From an uncultured Bacilli bacterium (GTDB taxonomy: Bacteria; Bacillota_I; Bacilli_A; RF39; UBA660): DNA of 64,000 bases. The stretch spans positions 27,423 through 91,422 of the forward strand of contig CAJUQG010000002.1 of the NCBI GenBank assembly GCA_910588025.1, read 5' to 3'. Numbering within the stretch: the first letter of the stretch is position 1; the number at the start of each line of letters is the position of its first letter. Shown piece by piece: positions 55,819-64,000 of this stretch. A program made the position numbers and the translations under genes. The notes beneath the pieces are model-generated. The model made no database searches and had not been told where the DNA came from. It worked only from the letters and a program-made list of their open reading frames with translations.

Positions 55819-57342
55819 ATGAAAGAAAAATTTAGTATATTTACAGCAATTGCTTATACTTCTGCTAAGCCACATATTGGTAATACTTATGAAATTGTTC
55901 TTGCAGATGCAATTGCCCGTTTTAAACGTTTGAAAGGTTATGATGTTTATTTTCAAACAGGTACAGATGAACATGGAGAAAAAATAGCTCAGAAAGCTTT
56001 AGAAAATGGCTTAACTCCTCAAGAATATTGTGATAATATTTCCCAGGAAATACAAAATATTTGGGATATAATGAATACTTCTTATGATCGTTTTGTAAGA
56101 ACTACAGATAAAAATCATGAACGTGTAGTTGCCCGTATTTTTGAAAAATTGTATGAGCAAGGAGATATTTATCTTGGAAAGTATGAAGGATTGTACTGTG
56201 TTCCTTGTGAATCTTTTTTTACTGAAAGTCAGTTGGTAGAAGGTAAATGTCCTGACTGTGGTCGAGAAGTAGTAGAAAAAAGTGAAGAGGCGTACTTCTT
56301 TAAAATGTCAAAGTATCAAAAACAGTTAGAGGATTATTTAGAAGTACATCCAGACTTTATCCAACCAGAGTCTCGTAAGAATGAGATGGTAAATAATTTT
56401 ATTAAACCTGGTTTACAAGATTTATGTGTCTCTCGAACTTCATTTGATTGGGGTATAAAAGTTCCAATGGATTCCAAACATGTTGTATATGTATGGTTAG
56501 ATGCGTTAACCAATTATATTACTAATATAGGTTATGATGTAGATAGCCAAACCGATGAATTTCAAAAAATATGGCCAGCTGATTTACAGTTAGTAGGCAA
56601 AGATATTATTCGTTTTCATATGATTTATTGGCCAATTTTCTTAATGGCTTTAGATTTACCACTACCAAAGAAAGTTTTTGGACATCCTTGGCTTTTAATG
56701 GCAAATGATAAAATGAGTAAGAGTAAAGGTAATGTAATGTATGCTGATGATTTAGTAGCAACATATGGGGTGGATGCTATTCGTTATTATGTTTTACATG
56801 AAATCCCTTTTGGTCATGACGGAAATATTACTGATGAATTAATTGTTGAGCGAATTAATTCTGATTTAGCTAATTTATTAGGTAATTTAGTAAATCGAAC
56901 GATTTCGATGGCACAAAAGTATTTTGATGGAACTATTACAAATCCACAGATGATGGAGCTATGTGATGATGAATTTATATCTAATATTAATTCTCTTGAT
57001 GAGCGCATTACCAAGAGAATGGATGATTTGGAAATAGGTAGAGCGATTGATGAAATATTTGAGTTATTAAGACGAAGTAATAAATATATTGATGAAACTA
57101 TGCCTTGGATCTTAGCGAAAGATGAGAATAAACGTAAAAGATTAGAAACAGTTTTATATCATTTGTTAGAAGCAATTCGTGTGTCAGCAATTTATCTTAG
57201 TCCATTTTTACCAGAAACTAGTAAGGAAATTTTTCGTCAAATGAATCAAAATTGTGAAAGTCCAAATTTTGAAAAAGATTTGACATATGAAGTTTTAGAG
57301 CCTAAAATAATATTTCAAAGAATTGATATTAAAAAGGGGTAA
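55819..57342 (+). CDS. metG: Methionyl-tRNA synthetase
   Basis: Charges tRNA-Met. Class I signatures: 'AYTSAKPHIGNTYEIV' (HIGH-type) and 'KMSKSKGNV' (KMSKS). One zinc knuckle is seen ('CVPCESFF', 'CPDCGREV'). At 507 residues it lacks the C-terminal EMAP/Trbp111-like tRNA-binding domain that many Bacilli have. GGAGGATA lies before the ATG. Under T-box control. Confidence 0.97.
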   Translation: MKEKFSIFTAIAYTSAKPHIGNTYEIVLADAIARFKRLKGYDVYFQTGTDEHGEKIAQKALENGLTPQEYCDNISQEIQNIWDIMNTSYDRFVRTTDKNHERVVARIFEKLYEQGDIYLGKYEGLYCVPCESFFTESQLVEGKCPDCGREVVEKSEEAYFFKMSKYQKQLEDYLEVHPDFIQPESRKNEMVNNFIKPGLQDLCVSRTSFDWGIKVPMDSKHVVYVWLDALTNYITNIGYDVDSQTDEFQKIWPADLQLVGKDIIRFHMIYWPIFLMALDLPLPKKVFGHPWLLMANDKMSKSKGNVMYADDLVATYGVDAIRYYVLHEIPFGHDGNITDELIVERINSDLANLLGNLVNRTISMAQKYFDGTITNPQMMELCDDEFISNINSLDERITKRMDDLEIGRAIDEIFELLRRSNKYIDETMPWILAKDENKRKRLETVLYHLLEAIRVSAIYLSPFLPETSKEIFRQMNQNCESPNFEKDLTYEVLEPKIIFQRIDIKKG

Positions 57343-57354
57343 GAAAGGAAAAAA

Positions 57355-57621
57355 ATGAAATTAAAATTACAAAAAGTCGCAATAGGAGCAGTAATTACAG
57401 GAGTATCTGTATTAGCAGTTCATAAATTATTTAAACAGTCAAGAGGTGTAAATGAAAATAAATCTATAAATGATAATACTTATCGGTTTTCTCATCAATA
57501 TCCTGAACCAGGACAAAAAGTAGAATTACCAACAGTAAACTCATCAGCTTCTTATATGTATCCAGTCAGTGAAGAACACTTTGTAGATGAAGATAAACCT
57601 AGAACTTTATCTAAAAATTAA
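57355..57621 (+). CDS. Hypothetical small membrane protein
   Basis: 88 residues with one N-terminal hydrophobic segment (about 5-25, 'KVAIGAVITGVSVLAVHKL') and a polar tail rich in Ser, Asn, Pro and Glu. I do not recognise it. It starts 12 nt after metG with SD AGAAAGGA and is followed closely by tatD, so it is co-transcribed with them. Confidence 0.6.
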   Translation: MKLKLQKVAIGAVITGVSVLAVHKLFKQSRGVNENKSINDNTYRFSHQYPEPGQKVELPTVNSSASYMYPVSEEHFVDEDKPRTLSKN

Positions 57622-57643
57622 TTCATTTTAGAGAGTGTTGATT

Positions 57644-58408
57644 ATGAATTTATGGGATACACATTGTCATTTATATGAAGAGTATTATCCGTCGATTTTA
57701 GAAGAAATTCAAGAGGCTAAAAGTGTAGGAGTTACAAACTTTGTAGTTAGTGGATGTGATAGTAAAAGTAATCAAGAAGTTCTTACTATTATTTCTGCTT
57801 TTTCTTCGTGTTTTGGGGTAATTGGAATTCATCCAGAAGAGGTTGAACGATATACGATTCAAGATTTAGATTTTTTAAGTGTTCATTGTTTGGATGAACG
57901 AATTATTGGGATAGGTGAAATAGGTTTAGATTATCATTATTCTAATGAAAATAAAGAGCAACAAAAAGAATTATTTAGAAAGCAGTTAGAATATGCAGAA
58001 AAGTATCAATTGCCTGTAGTTGTTCATTCACGAGAAGCTACACAAGATACTATTGATCTTTTAAAAGATTATAAGGTGAAAGGTATTATTCATTCTTTTT
58101 CAGGAAGTTTAGAAGTAGCTAACATTTATATAAAAATGGGCTTTAAGTTGGGGATTAACGGTGTGGTTACGTTTAAAAATAGTAAGTTAAAAGAAATTTT
58201 GCCTATGATTAAAAATCACATTGTACTTGAGACTGATAGTCCTTTTTTGACTCCTCATCCTTATCGTGGAACAAAGAATAGTCCAAAATATATTCGAAAT
58301 ATTGCAGAATTTATTGCGCAAGAATTACAAATTTCTGTTGCAGAACTTGAAGAAATTACCAATTCTAATATTAGGTCTATTTTTGACAAAATGAATGAGC
58401 TATGTTAG
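57644..58408 (+). CDS. TatD family metal-dependent DNase
   Basis: 254 residues of the TatD fold. Metal ligands are seen in 'WDTHCHLYEEY' (HxH), 'GEIGLDYHY' (Glu), 'VVHSREATQDT' (His), 'IIHSFSG' (His) and 'LETDSPFLTPHP' (Asp). Family members degrade DNA or act in D-aminoacyl-tRNA or oxidative repair; the exact role is open. The gene lies after metG as in Bacillus yabD. ATG 57644 has GAGAGTG upstream. Confidence 0.93.
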   Translation: MNLWDTHCHLYEEYYPSILEEIQEAKSVGVTNFVVSGCDSKSNQEVLTIISAFSSCFGVIGIHPEEVERYTIQDLDFLSVHCLDERIIGIGEIGLDYHYSNENKEQQKELFRKQLEYAEKYQLPVVVHSREATQDTIDLLKDYKVKGIIHSFSGSLEVANIYIKMGFKLGINGVVTFKNSKLKEILPMIKNHIVLETDSPFLTPHPYRGTKNSPKYIRNIAEFIAQELQISVAELEEITNSNIRSIFDKMNELC

Positions 58409-58411
58409 AAT
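58383..58411 (+). promoter_or_regulatory. Promoter within the tatD 3' end
   Basis: TTGACA (58383-58388), 17 bp, TAGAAT (58406-58411). It would drive the 3D-domain gene and rsmA. Confidence 0.7.
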
Positions 58412-58436
58412 CATTTTATGATCTGAGGTGAACATT

Positions 58437-58979
58437 TTGGAATCTGTAAGTCATAAGATTTCGCAAATTATTCGTATTGTTACAGTAATTGGAGTTATTT
58501 TTGTAGCTAAGTCGAGTTCTAATTTAATTGAAACAAAATTAGAAAATAATACGACCAATCGAGCTATAGATTTATCTACTATGGCTTTAAAATTAGAAGA
58601 AGATATAAAAAATGATTTATATAGTGCGAAAGATACTTATACAGGAGATTTAACGGGTTATGGAGCAAATTGTCCTTTGTGTGGTGGAACTCTTGCTTGT
58701 AAACCTAGTTATTATATTAAGGATGGTACAGATATTTATCCAGATGCGGTTTATGGAAATGTACGAATTGTAGCATCTAGTCGTAATTTGCCATGTGGAA
58801 CAATAGTAAGATTTCATCATGCAAAACTTTCTAATGACCCGATTATAGCAATTGTACTTGATCGAGGTGTACTTGGTAATGATTTAGATTTATTATCGCC
58901 AAGTGAGGAGTTTGCACTTCAAAATGTTGGAAGAAAATCAATTACTTATGATATTTTAAGACAAGGTTGGGGATCCTAA
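58437..58979 (+). CDS. 3D-domain exported protein (YabE-like)
   Basis: An N-terminal transmembrane segment (about 10-27) is followed by a Lys/Glu linker and a C-terminal 3D domain (about 70-180). 'NLPCGTIVRFHH', 'IAIVLDRGVLGNDLDLLSP' and 'RKSITYDIL' carry the three conserved Asp. An unusual Cys cluster 'NCPLCGGTLAC' precedes. 3D domains act on peptidoglycan as lytic transglycosylases; this one lacks the G5 domains of Bacillus YabE. TTG 58437 has GAGGTG 6 nt upstream. Confidence 0.78.
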   Translation: MESVSHKISQIIRIVTVIGVIFVAKSSSNLIETKLENNTTNRAIDLSTMALKLEEDIKNDLYSAKDTYTGDLTGYGANCPLCGGTLACKPSYYIKDGTDIYPDAVYGNVRIVASSRNLPCGTIVRFHHAKLSNDPIIAIVLDRGVLGNDLDLLSPSEEFALQNVGRKSITYDILRQGWGS

Positions 58980-59034
58980 TCTTGTTTTTTTTATGAATTT
59001 TTGATATGTTCAAGAAAGAGAAAGATGGGATTGT

Positions 59035-59811
59035 ATGAATAATATTCCTGCTAAAAAAAGTCTGGGGCAAAATTTTTTAAAAGATGAAAGTATTCTTCAA
59101 AGGATAGCAAATAGTATTTCTGTTAGCCAAAATGATCTTATTTTAGAGATTGGGCCAGGAAAAGGAGCTCTTACTAAATATTTAATTCAAAAAGGATCTA
59201 ATTATTTGGCTTATGAAATAGATGGTAGAATGAAACCTGTTTTGGCTTCTTTAACAGATAAAATTCTATGGAAGGATTTTTTAAAAAGTGATTTAAAAAA
59301 CGATTTAGAGCAAATTACATATGATAATTTTTATGTTATTGCTAATATTCCATATTATATTACTACGCCTATTATTGAGCATGTAATACAATCTGATATT
59401 TTCGTTAATGAAATGGTATTATTAGTTCAGAAAGAAGTTGCTGATCGTTTTTGTGCTAAACCACATACAAAAGATTATGGCTACTTTACAGTATATTTGA
59501 ATTATTATTTTGAAGTTTTTAAAGAATTTGAGGTATCTCGTAAATGCTTTGATCCTGTTCCTAATGTAGATAGTTGTGTTGTTCATTTTAAACGTAAGAA
59601 ATCGGTTTCTTTAAATCAAAAGTTATATTTTTCTTTTTTAAAACAATGTTTTTCTAATAAACGTAAAACATTACACAATAATTTAAAAAGTTATGATTGG
59701 AATCTCATTCAAAGCATTTTAAAAAAATATGATATTTCTCTAAGCGTTCGTGCTGAAGAATTGCCTCCTTATATTTTGGAAAACCTTTTTCTTTCTTTAC
59801 ATAAAAATTAA
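59035..59811 (+). CDS. rsmA: 16S rRNA dimethyladenosine transferase
   Basis: RsmA/KsgA dimethylates A1518 and A1519 of 16S rRNA late in 30S assembly. 'SLGQNFLKD', 'LEIGPGKGALTKYL' and catalytic 'IANIPYYITTPI' are present, with a C-terminal helical domain ending 'VRAEELPPYILENL'. 258 residues. The Bacillus order rsmA-yabG is kept. Confidence 0.97.
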   Translation: MNNIPAKKSLGQNFLKDESILQRIANSISVSQNDLILEIGPGKGALTKYLIQKGSNYLAYEIDGRMKPVLASLTDKILWKDFLKSDLKNDLEQITYDNFYVIANIPYYITTPIIEHVIQSDIFVNEMVLLVQKEVADRFCAKPHTKDYGYFTVYLNYYFEVFKEFEVSRKCFDPVPNVDSCVVHFKRKKSVSLNQKLYFSFLKQCFSNKRKTLHNNLKSYDWNLIQSILKKYDISLSVRAEELPPYILENLFLSLHKN

Positions 59812-59893
59812 TTGAAGTTAAGTAAATATTTTTGAGATTATTTTAATGGTAATCTTTTTTTTATTTTTGCATAAATTGATAGTGGTGAAATCT

Positions 59894-60193
59894 ATGGAAG
59901 TTAAAAAAGGTGATTATGTCACTCGTAATAGTTATCAAAATGATACTATTTTTAAAGTTATTAATATTAAAGGTGATATTTGTTATTTAAAGGGTGTAGA
60001 TGTTAGATTGTATGCTGATAGTATTTTGGATGATTTAGTACTTACCAAAAAACCAGATAAAGTAGATGATGGTATCAGTGAGGTGCAAATTGATGAAGAG
60101 AGCATGATGCGTGGAGATTTTTTTTATTTACCTGGTAAAGTTTTACATATTGATGGAGACTATCACTTAAGTAACTATATAAAATCTTTGTAA
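59894..60193 (+). CDS. Truncated YabG-like protein (N-terminal domain only)
   Basis: The 99 residues match the start of the sporulation protease YabG: 'KKGDYVTRNSYQNDTIFKVI', 'DVRLYADSILDDLV' and 'YLPGKVLHIDGDYHL'. YabG is normally about 290 residues; the protease part that follows this domain is missing and no remnant lies in the next 200 nt in any frame. Gene order after rsmA fits yabG. It may be a pseudogene or an SH3-like module kept for binding. The ATG 59894 has GGTGA upstream. Confidence 0.75.
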   Translation: MEVKKGDYVTRNSYQNDTIFKVINIKGDICYLKGVDVRLYADSILDDLVLTKKPDKVDDGISEVQIDEESMMRGDFFYLPGKVLHIDGDYHLSNYIKSL

Positions 60194-60393
60194 AATAGGG
60201 GGTTTCGATAATTTTAATTCATAAAATGGTCTATAAAAAATAAAAAATTAGATAAATTTTATAAAATTTTTCATTAAATAAAAAAGGGAGATATAGTTTT
60301 ATGTAACTTAAATTATATTAATCAAAAAAAATCTTGATTTTTTCTTTTTTAGTGTTATAATATTTCATTAAAAAGAATGGGTGGTTTTGGTTT
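60194..60393. promoter_or_regulatory. Promoter region of the large surface protein
   Basis: TTGATT (60334-60339), a 16-bp spacer and TATAAT (60356-60361) stand 33 nt before the ATG. A small AATCAA/TTGATT hairpin with a T-rich tail (60320-60350) overlaps the -35 and may end yabG transcription. SD-like GGGTGG lies at 60379-60384. Confidence 0.6.
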
Positions 60394-63300
60394 ATGAAAT
60401 TTAATTGTAAAATAAGTGTGTTCTTATCGCTTGTAGGAATCATGCTTCTTTCTTTAGGATTAGTGTTATCTTTTAATAAACAATCTTCTTTTGTTGTTAA
60501 TACAGAGACGACGCTTAATGCTAATATGACTAGTTTGAAGCTAGGACAAGAGGTAACAGTAACATTAAATTTAGGTAATTATAGTGATGTTACTAATGGT
60601 TATAATGCTTATAAAGCTAAGCTTATATATGATCAAAATATATTTGAGCAGGTTTTACCAGAAGACTTTATCTCATTAAATGATTGGGAGGAGTTAGAGT
60701 ATAATCCGGATACTTTTGAGTTTGTAGCTATTAAAAAAGTAGGAAGTAAGACTTTAGAAAATGTTGTGCAAGTTAAGTTACGTGTGAAAACAACGGCGAC
60801 CGCTGGAACAACTACTATAAAAATTAATAATATTGTGACTTCTGAAGGTCGGAAGGATATTGTTGTAGAAGATAAGAGTGTAATTGTTAATATTATTAGA
60901 GATCAAGTAATTAATCCTGATAATACAGACACAGGAAATTCTTCTAATAATAATTCTGATACTATTGATTCTAATAACTCTTCTTTAGGAAGTTCTAATA
61001 AAGTTGATGATAGTACTACTGAGGAAGACAATGATGATAATGCTGATGTAACAGATAAAGAAGATCATGAAGAAACTTTTCATCCAACAGATGATAATAA
61101 GGAAGAAAAGGTTGAAGGACATAAAGCAAATAATATTAAACGTAATTTTTTTCTTTCATTTATTATAATTATGCTTATATTTTTAATCATTATCATTATT
61201 TTATATCGCAGAAAAAAGGATGATAATAAAAAACATGTTAATATGTTTCTTATGTTCGCTCTTATAGGTGTATGCTTTTTATTCTTTGCAGGATCTGTAT
61301 ATGCAGCCTATAATTTATTAAAAGGTGAGCTTAATGAGGATGGTCAAATTGACTATAATGACTTGAAATTATTAGAGCTTCATCTAATTAATAGAAAGAT
61401 TCTTCCTGATTATCTATTAGAAAATGCAGATATGAACAGTGATGATAAAATTACGGTAACTGATTTAACTCTTTTGGTACAGAAGTTAGAAAAAACTTTA
61501 GATTATGAAGTTCAATTTACTGAGATCGATCAACAAAATCAATATGTACCAAAAAATAGTAATTTTACATTAAGTTTTAAAGCCACAGTTCTTTATGGAG
61601 CAAAAATAGAGAGAGTTAAAATTAATGGTGTTTATTATGATGTTATCAAAGATAGCGAGAATGATATTTATCATGTTTCTCTAAATGCTTCTAATAAAGC
61701 AGGGTCTATTAACTATCACTTTAGTGAAGTAAAATTAAATAATGAGCAAACAGTAGATGTTGATTTTACAGAATCTATAGAAGTATTAAAAGAAAAACCA
61801 AGTATTACTAATTATGTTGTTAAGGATAGTCTTAATGATTCAACGCTTAATATCATGTTTAATTTGGAAGATATTGATTCTTCACTTACCTTTGGTAGTG
61901 TTCAAATTACTGATGAAGCAGGTAACATTGTAAAAGAACAAGATATTAATAAAGGTTCTAATAATATTATGATATCTGTAGCAGAAGATAAAGTTTATAC
62001 TGCTAAGTTTAATATAGGTTATAATTTAACAGATGATAAGGACTTAGTTGATAGTAATTTTGTTGGTAACATTGAACAAGTGAAAGAATTACAATTGATA
62101 GGTGATTATCAATTTGAGATATCTAATTTTGTAACTGAAAAAGATACTTACTTTGCAACGGAAAAAGTTAAGATATATTTTGAGAGTTCTAATATTAGTA
62201 AATATGTTCCTAATCAAATTAGAATCAATGGTCAAGATTATGCTGTTAATATTGAAAATGGTAAATATGTTGTAATTTTACCTGAATTTAAAGATTTTGG
62301 TAAAAAAGATATTAAACCAGAGATGATTGTTTTAAGTAATGGTAAGGCATTTGAAATTGAAGAAGATATTGATTTAAATATTAATGTTATTAAGAGAGTG
62401 CCTACTGTATCAGAGTTAATGTTAGAAGAAAATGCTGAAAATGGTGAAGTAACAATTAATTTTGATGTTAATGATGAAGATTCTGCATTATCTAAAATGT
62501 TTATTGAAATTAAGGATGAACAAGGTAATTTACTTGAAAAAATTGAATTCAATAGCTCTGAATTAACAGGATCTAAACATATTACAAAAGTATTTAAAAA
62601 TTTAGGAATTGTTTCTAGTTATCATGTAAATGTTATTGCAAGTTATTCTCAAACTGATAATGATTCAGATTCTAAAGAAGATGTTGTGTTGTATCAAAAA
62701 GATTTTATAGCAGCATTTAAAGCTGATATTATTTCTGTAAGTAGTGATAAACAGTATTATGAAAAAGGAGAAAATGTTGTACTTACATACAAAATAACTA
62801 CGAATGGATCTCATGATATTTCTAAAATTCGTATCAATGGACAAGATTATAATGCGATAAAATTAGAAAAAGATTTATATGAAGTAGTTTACAAAGCTTC
62901 TACAGATGCTATTGTTGAAGAGATTCATACTAGTAAAGTTATTTGTACTAGTGGGAATGTTGCTAGTGTTTCTAATAAAGTACAAATTGAAATACTTAAA
63001 GATGTTCCTAAAATAAGTGATTACAAGGTTAGCAGTAATAATAAAGATGCAAAAGTTGTATTAGATTTTAATATCATTGATAATGACAATAGTTTTATAG
63101 AAGGTAATGTAGTACTTCTTCGTAAAGACGGTTCTGTTGTAATCAATAAGTCAATTAAAAGAGGAAAAAATAATGTAGAATTTGATGTTGAGTTCTTTAC
63201 TACATATGATGTAAAAGTTAATGTTACTTATGATAGAGATAGTGTATTAGATTCAACTAATAAATTTACTACGATTTATTCTTCTGAAATTTCTGAAATC

Positions 63301-64000
63301 ATTGCTGGAGAGTTCTCTATTAATAATGTTAACGCTATTAAAAATAATGAAAGTTCTAAATACTTTTTAAAGAACGAAAAGATTACTTTAGAATTTGATG
63401 ATGCTAATTCCTATGCTTCTACTATAGTTGCTGTTACTATTAATAATAAACAATATGATGTTCAAAAAGATGGAAATACTTATTCGGTTATTGTTGATGG
63501 ATATCTAAGTAGTGGATCTCAAACAATAACAATTTCTAAAGTAAAATTAGCTAATTCTCATGAATTAGAAGTTACATCTAATAATCAAGTTCAAATAAAA
63601 GTATTAAAAGATAAACCAGTTATTCAAAATTATAAAGCTTTGATCAATGAAGATGATTTGAAAGCGAATATTTCCTTTGATTTCGTAGATAATGATAGTG
63701 CTTTATTAAATGGTAATATTGTGGTTGTTGATAAGAATAATCAAACAATCGTTGATAATGCTATTAAGAGTGGAGCTAATCAATTAGAAATATCTCTTGA
63801 AGAGGGAATGAAATATACAGTTAAGATTAATGCAAATTATAATTTAACTTCTGATTCAACAATTACTGATCCAGAAGTTACAGGTAGTGTTGATTTCAAT
63901 GATGAATTAGATTTCAACATTGATTATGACTTTAAAGTTAGTGATTTTAAAACATATGATAACAATACAGAAAGTGTAAAATTCCATAAAGATAAAGAAA
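60394..64000 (+). CDS. Giant surface protein with cohesin-like, dockerin-like and repeat domains, C-terminus beyond window
   Basis: Open for 1202 codons to the window edge without a stop. Residues 1-32 form a signal peptide or anchor. About 39-166 is a cohesin-like beta domain ('SLKLGQEVTVTLNLGNY', 'AYKAKLIYDQNIFEQVLPED', 'KTTATAGTTTIKINNI'). An Asp/Asn/Ser/Glu-rich linker follows (167-245). A strongly hydrophobic helix (252-271) ends in YRRKK, and a second hydrophobic stretch (284-304) ends 'AGSVYA' like a signal peptide. Residues 311-369 form a dockerin-like pair of EF-hand loops ('LNEDGQIDYNDLKLL', 'MNSDDKITVTDLTLL'). From about 375 on, beta repeats of 201-203 residues follow. No sortase motif or enzyme domain is seen in the window. 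Likely a cell-surface adhesin or scaffold. Confidence 0.85.
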   Translation, partial: MKFNCKISVFLSLVGIMLLSLGLVLSFNKQSSFVVNTETTLNANMTSLKLGQEVTVTLNLGNYSDVTNGYNAYKAKLIYDQNIFEQVLPEDFISLNDWEELEYNPDTFEFVAIKKVGSKTLENVVQVKLRVKTTATAGTTTIKINNIVTSEGRKDIVVEDKSVIVNIIRDQVINPDNTDTGNSSNNNSDTIDSNNSSLGSSNKVDDSTTEEDNDDNADVTDKEDHEETFHPTDDNKEEKVEGHKANNIKRNFFLSFIIIMLIFLIIIIILYRRKKDDNKKHVNMFLMFALIGVCFLFFAGSVYAAYNLLKGELNEDGQIDYNDLKLLELHLINRKILPDYLLENADMNSDDKITVTDLTLLVQKLEKTLDYEVQFTEIDQQNQYVPKNSNFTLSFKATVLYGAKIERVKINGVYYDVIKDSENDIYHVSLNASNKAGSINYHFSEVKLNNEQTVDVDFTESIEVLKEKPSITNYVVKDSLNDSTLNIMFNLEDIDSSLTFGSVQITDEAGNIVKEQDINKGSNNIMISVAEDKVYTAKFNIGYNLTDDKDLVDSNFVGNIEQVKELQLIGDYQFEISNFVTEKDTYFATEKVKIYFESSNISKYVPNQIRINGQDYAVNIENGKYVVILPEFKDFGKKDIKPEMIVLSNGKAFEIEEDIDLNINVIKRVPTVSELMLEENAENGEVTINFDVNDEDSALSKMFIEIKDEQGNLLEKIEFNSSELTGSKHITKVFKNLGIVSSYHVNVIASYSQTDNDSDSKEDVVLYQKDFIAAFKADIISVSSDKQYYEKGENVVLTYKITTNGSHDISKIRINGQDYNAIKLEKDLYEVVYKASTDAIVEEIHTSKVICTSGNVASVSNKVQIEILKDVPKISDYKVSSNNKDAKVVLDFNIIDNDNSFIEGNVVLLRKDGSVVINKSIKRGKNNVEFDVEFFTTYDVKVNVTYDRDSVLDSTNKFTTIYSSEISEIIAGEFSINNVNAIKNNESSKYFLKNEKITLEFDDANSYASTIVAVTINNKQYDVQKDGNTYSVIVDGYLSSGSQTITISKVKLANSHELEVTSNNQVQIKVLKDKPVIQNYKALINEDDLKANISFDFVDNDSALLNGNIVVVDKNNQTIVDNAIKSGANQLEISLEEGMKYTVKINANYNLTSDSTITDPEVTGSVDFNDELDFNIDYDFKVSDFKTYDNNTESVKFHKDKE
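61786..64000 (+). repeat. Repeat units of about 606 bp in the surface protein
   Basis: Similar starts recur at 61786 ('LKEKPSITNY'), 62389 ('IKRVPTVSEL'), 62995 ('LKDVPKISDY') and 63604 ('LKDKPVIQNY'): periods of 603, 606 and 609 bp. Each unit also has a DxDSxL-type loop ('EDIDSSLTFG', 'NDEDSALSKM', 'IDNDNSFIEG', 'VDNDSALLNG'). The units other than the last also carry an 'INGQDY'-like strand. The DNA copies are diverged, so this is an old protein-level repeat. Confidence 0.85.

Noticed and set aside
62238..62552. 104-codon - strand frame inside the surface protein
   Set aside because: It lies opposite a clear repeat-bearing coding region and has no SD or family features.

Overview
The window is AT-rich DNA from a low-GC Gram-positive bacterium (Bacillota, probably class Bacilli). 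It carries the chromosome origin in the classic Bacillus order rpmH-dnaA-dnaN-recF-gyrB-gyrA. TGA is used as a stop (for example agrB, rpoE) and Trp codons are TGG, so this is not a mycoplasma with code 4. The mixture of sporulation genes (spoIID, spoIIQ, spoIIR, spoVT, bofA, a yabG fragment), comK, rpoE (delta) and reduced gene neighbourhoods would suit an uncultured host-associated Bacilli lineage. I cannot name the species.

Layout. 1-3.9 kb is an accessory patch downstream of secA: a partial KilA-N gene, a displaced copy of the secA 3' end, a frameshifted HEPN-like gene, a Fic protein with an operator inside its promoter, and a tyrosine integrase broken by frameshifts. 3.9-9.1 kb holds secA, an unknown membrane protein, hpf and a cold-shock gene. 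9.1-12.2 kb is a complete Agr-type quorum-sensing locus: agrB and a very small agrD on the + strand converge on agrA-agrC on the - strand. 12.2-16.6 kb holds an actin-like relic, spoIIQ, spoIID, a DUF1146 gene, rpiB, an ATP-grasp gene and rpmE. 16.7-17.8 kb has a ~540-nt structured RNA with a consensus promoter, followed by a DUF21-like membrane protein, which together look like an OLE RNA and its partner OapA. 17.8-25.4 kb holds an SGNH protein, murA, mntP, spoIIR, an ABC-F gene, prmC, prfA, rpoE and a DUF1934-like gene. A class A PBP follows on the + strand.

27.5-35.2 kb is the left flank of the origin on the - strand (noc, rsmG, mnmG, mnmE, jag, yidC, rnpA, rpmH). oriC lies around 35.2-35.5 kb and in the dnaA-dnaN gap. 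The right flank on the + strand runs dnaA, dnaN, comK, recF, gyrB, gyrA, a parS cluster, SRP RNA, tadA, dnaX, ebfC, recR, bofA, holB, ricT, trmN6, pth, mfd, spoVT, a T-box, an SDR gene, metG, a small membrane protein, tatD, a 3D-domain gene, rsmA and a truncated yabG. The window ends inside a very large surface protein with cohesin-like, dockerin-like and ~200-residue repeat modules.

How the parts work together. Three parS sites and two exact Noc-binding sites mark this as the segregation and occlusion domain around the origin. The ParB-family protein in the window has Noc-type recognition residues, so the ParB that reads parS must lie elsewhere. The Agr locus, ComK, sporulation genes and surface protein suggest a cell that switches state by density sensing, although several sporulation-linked genes are truncated or degenerate.
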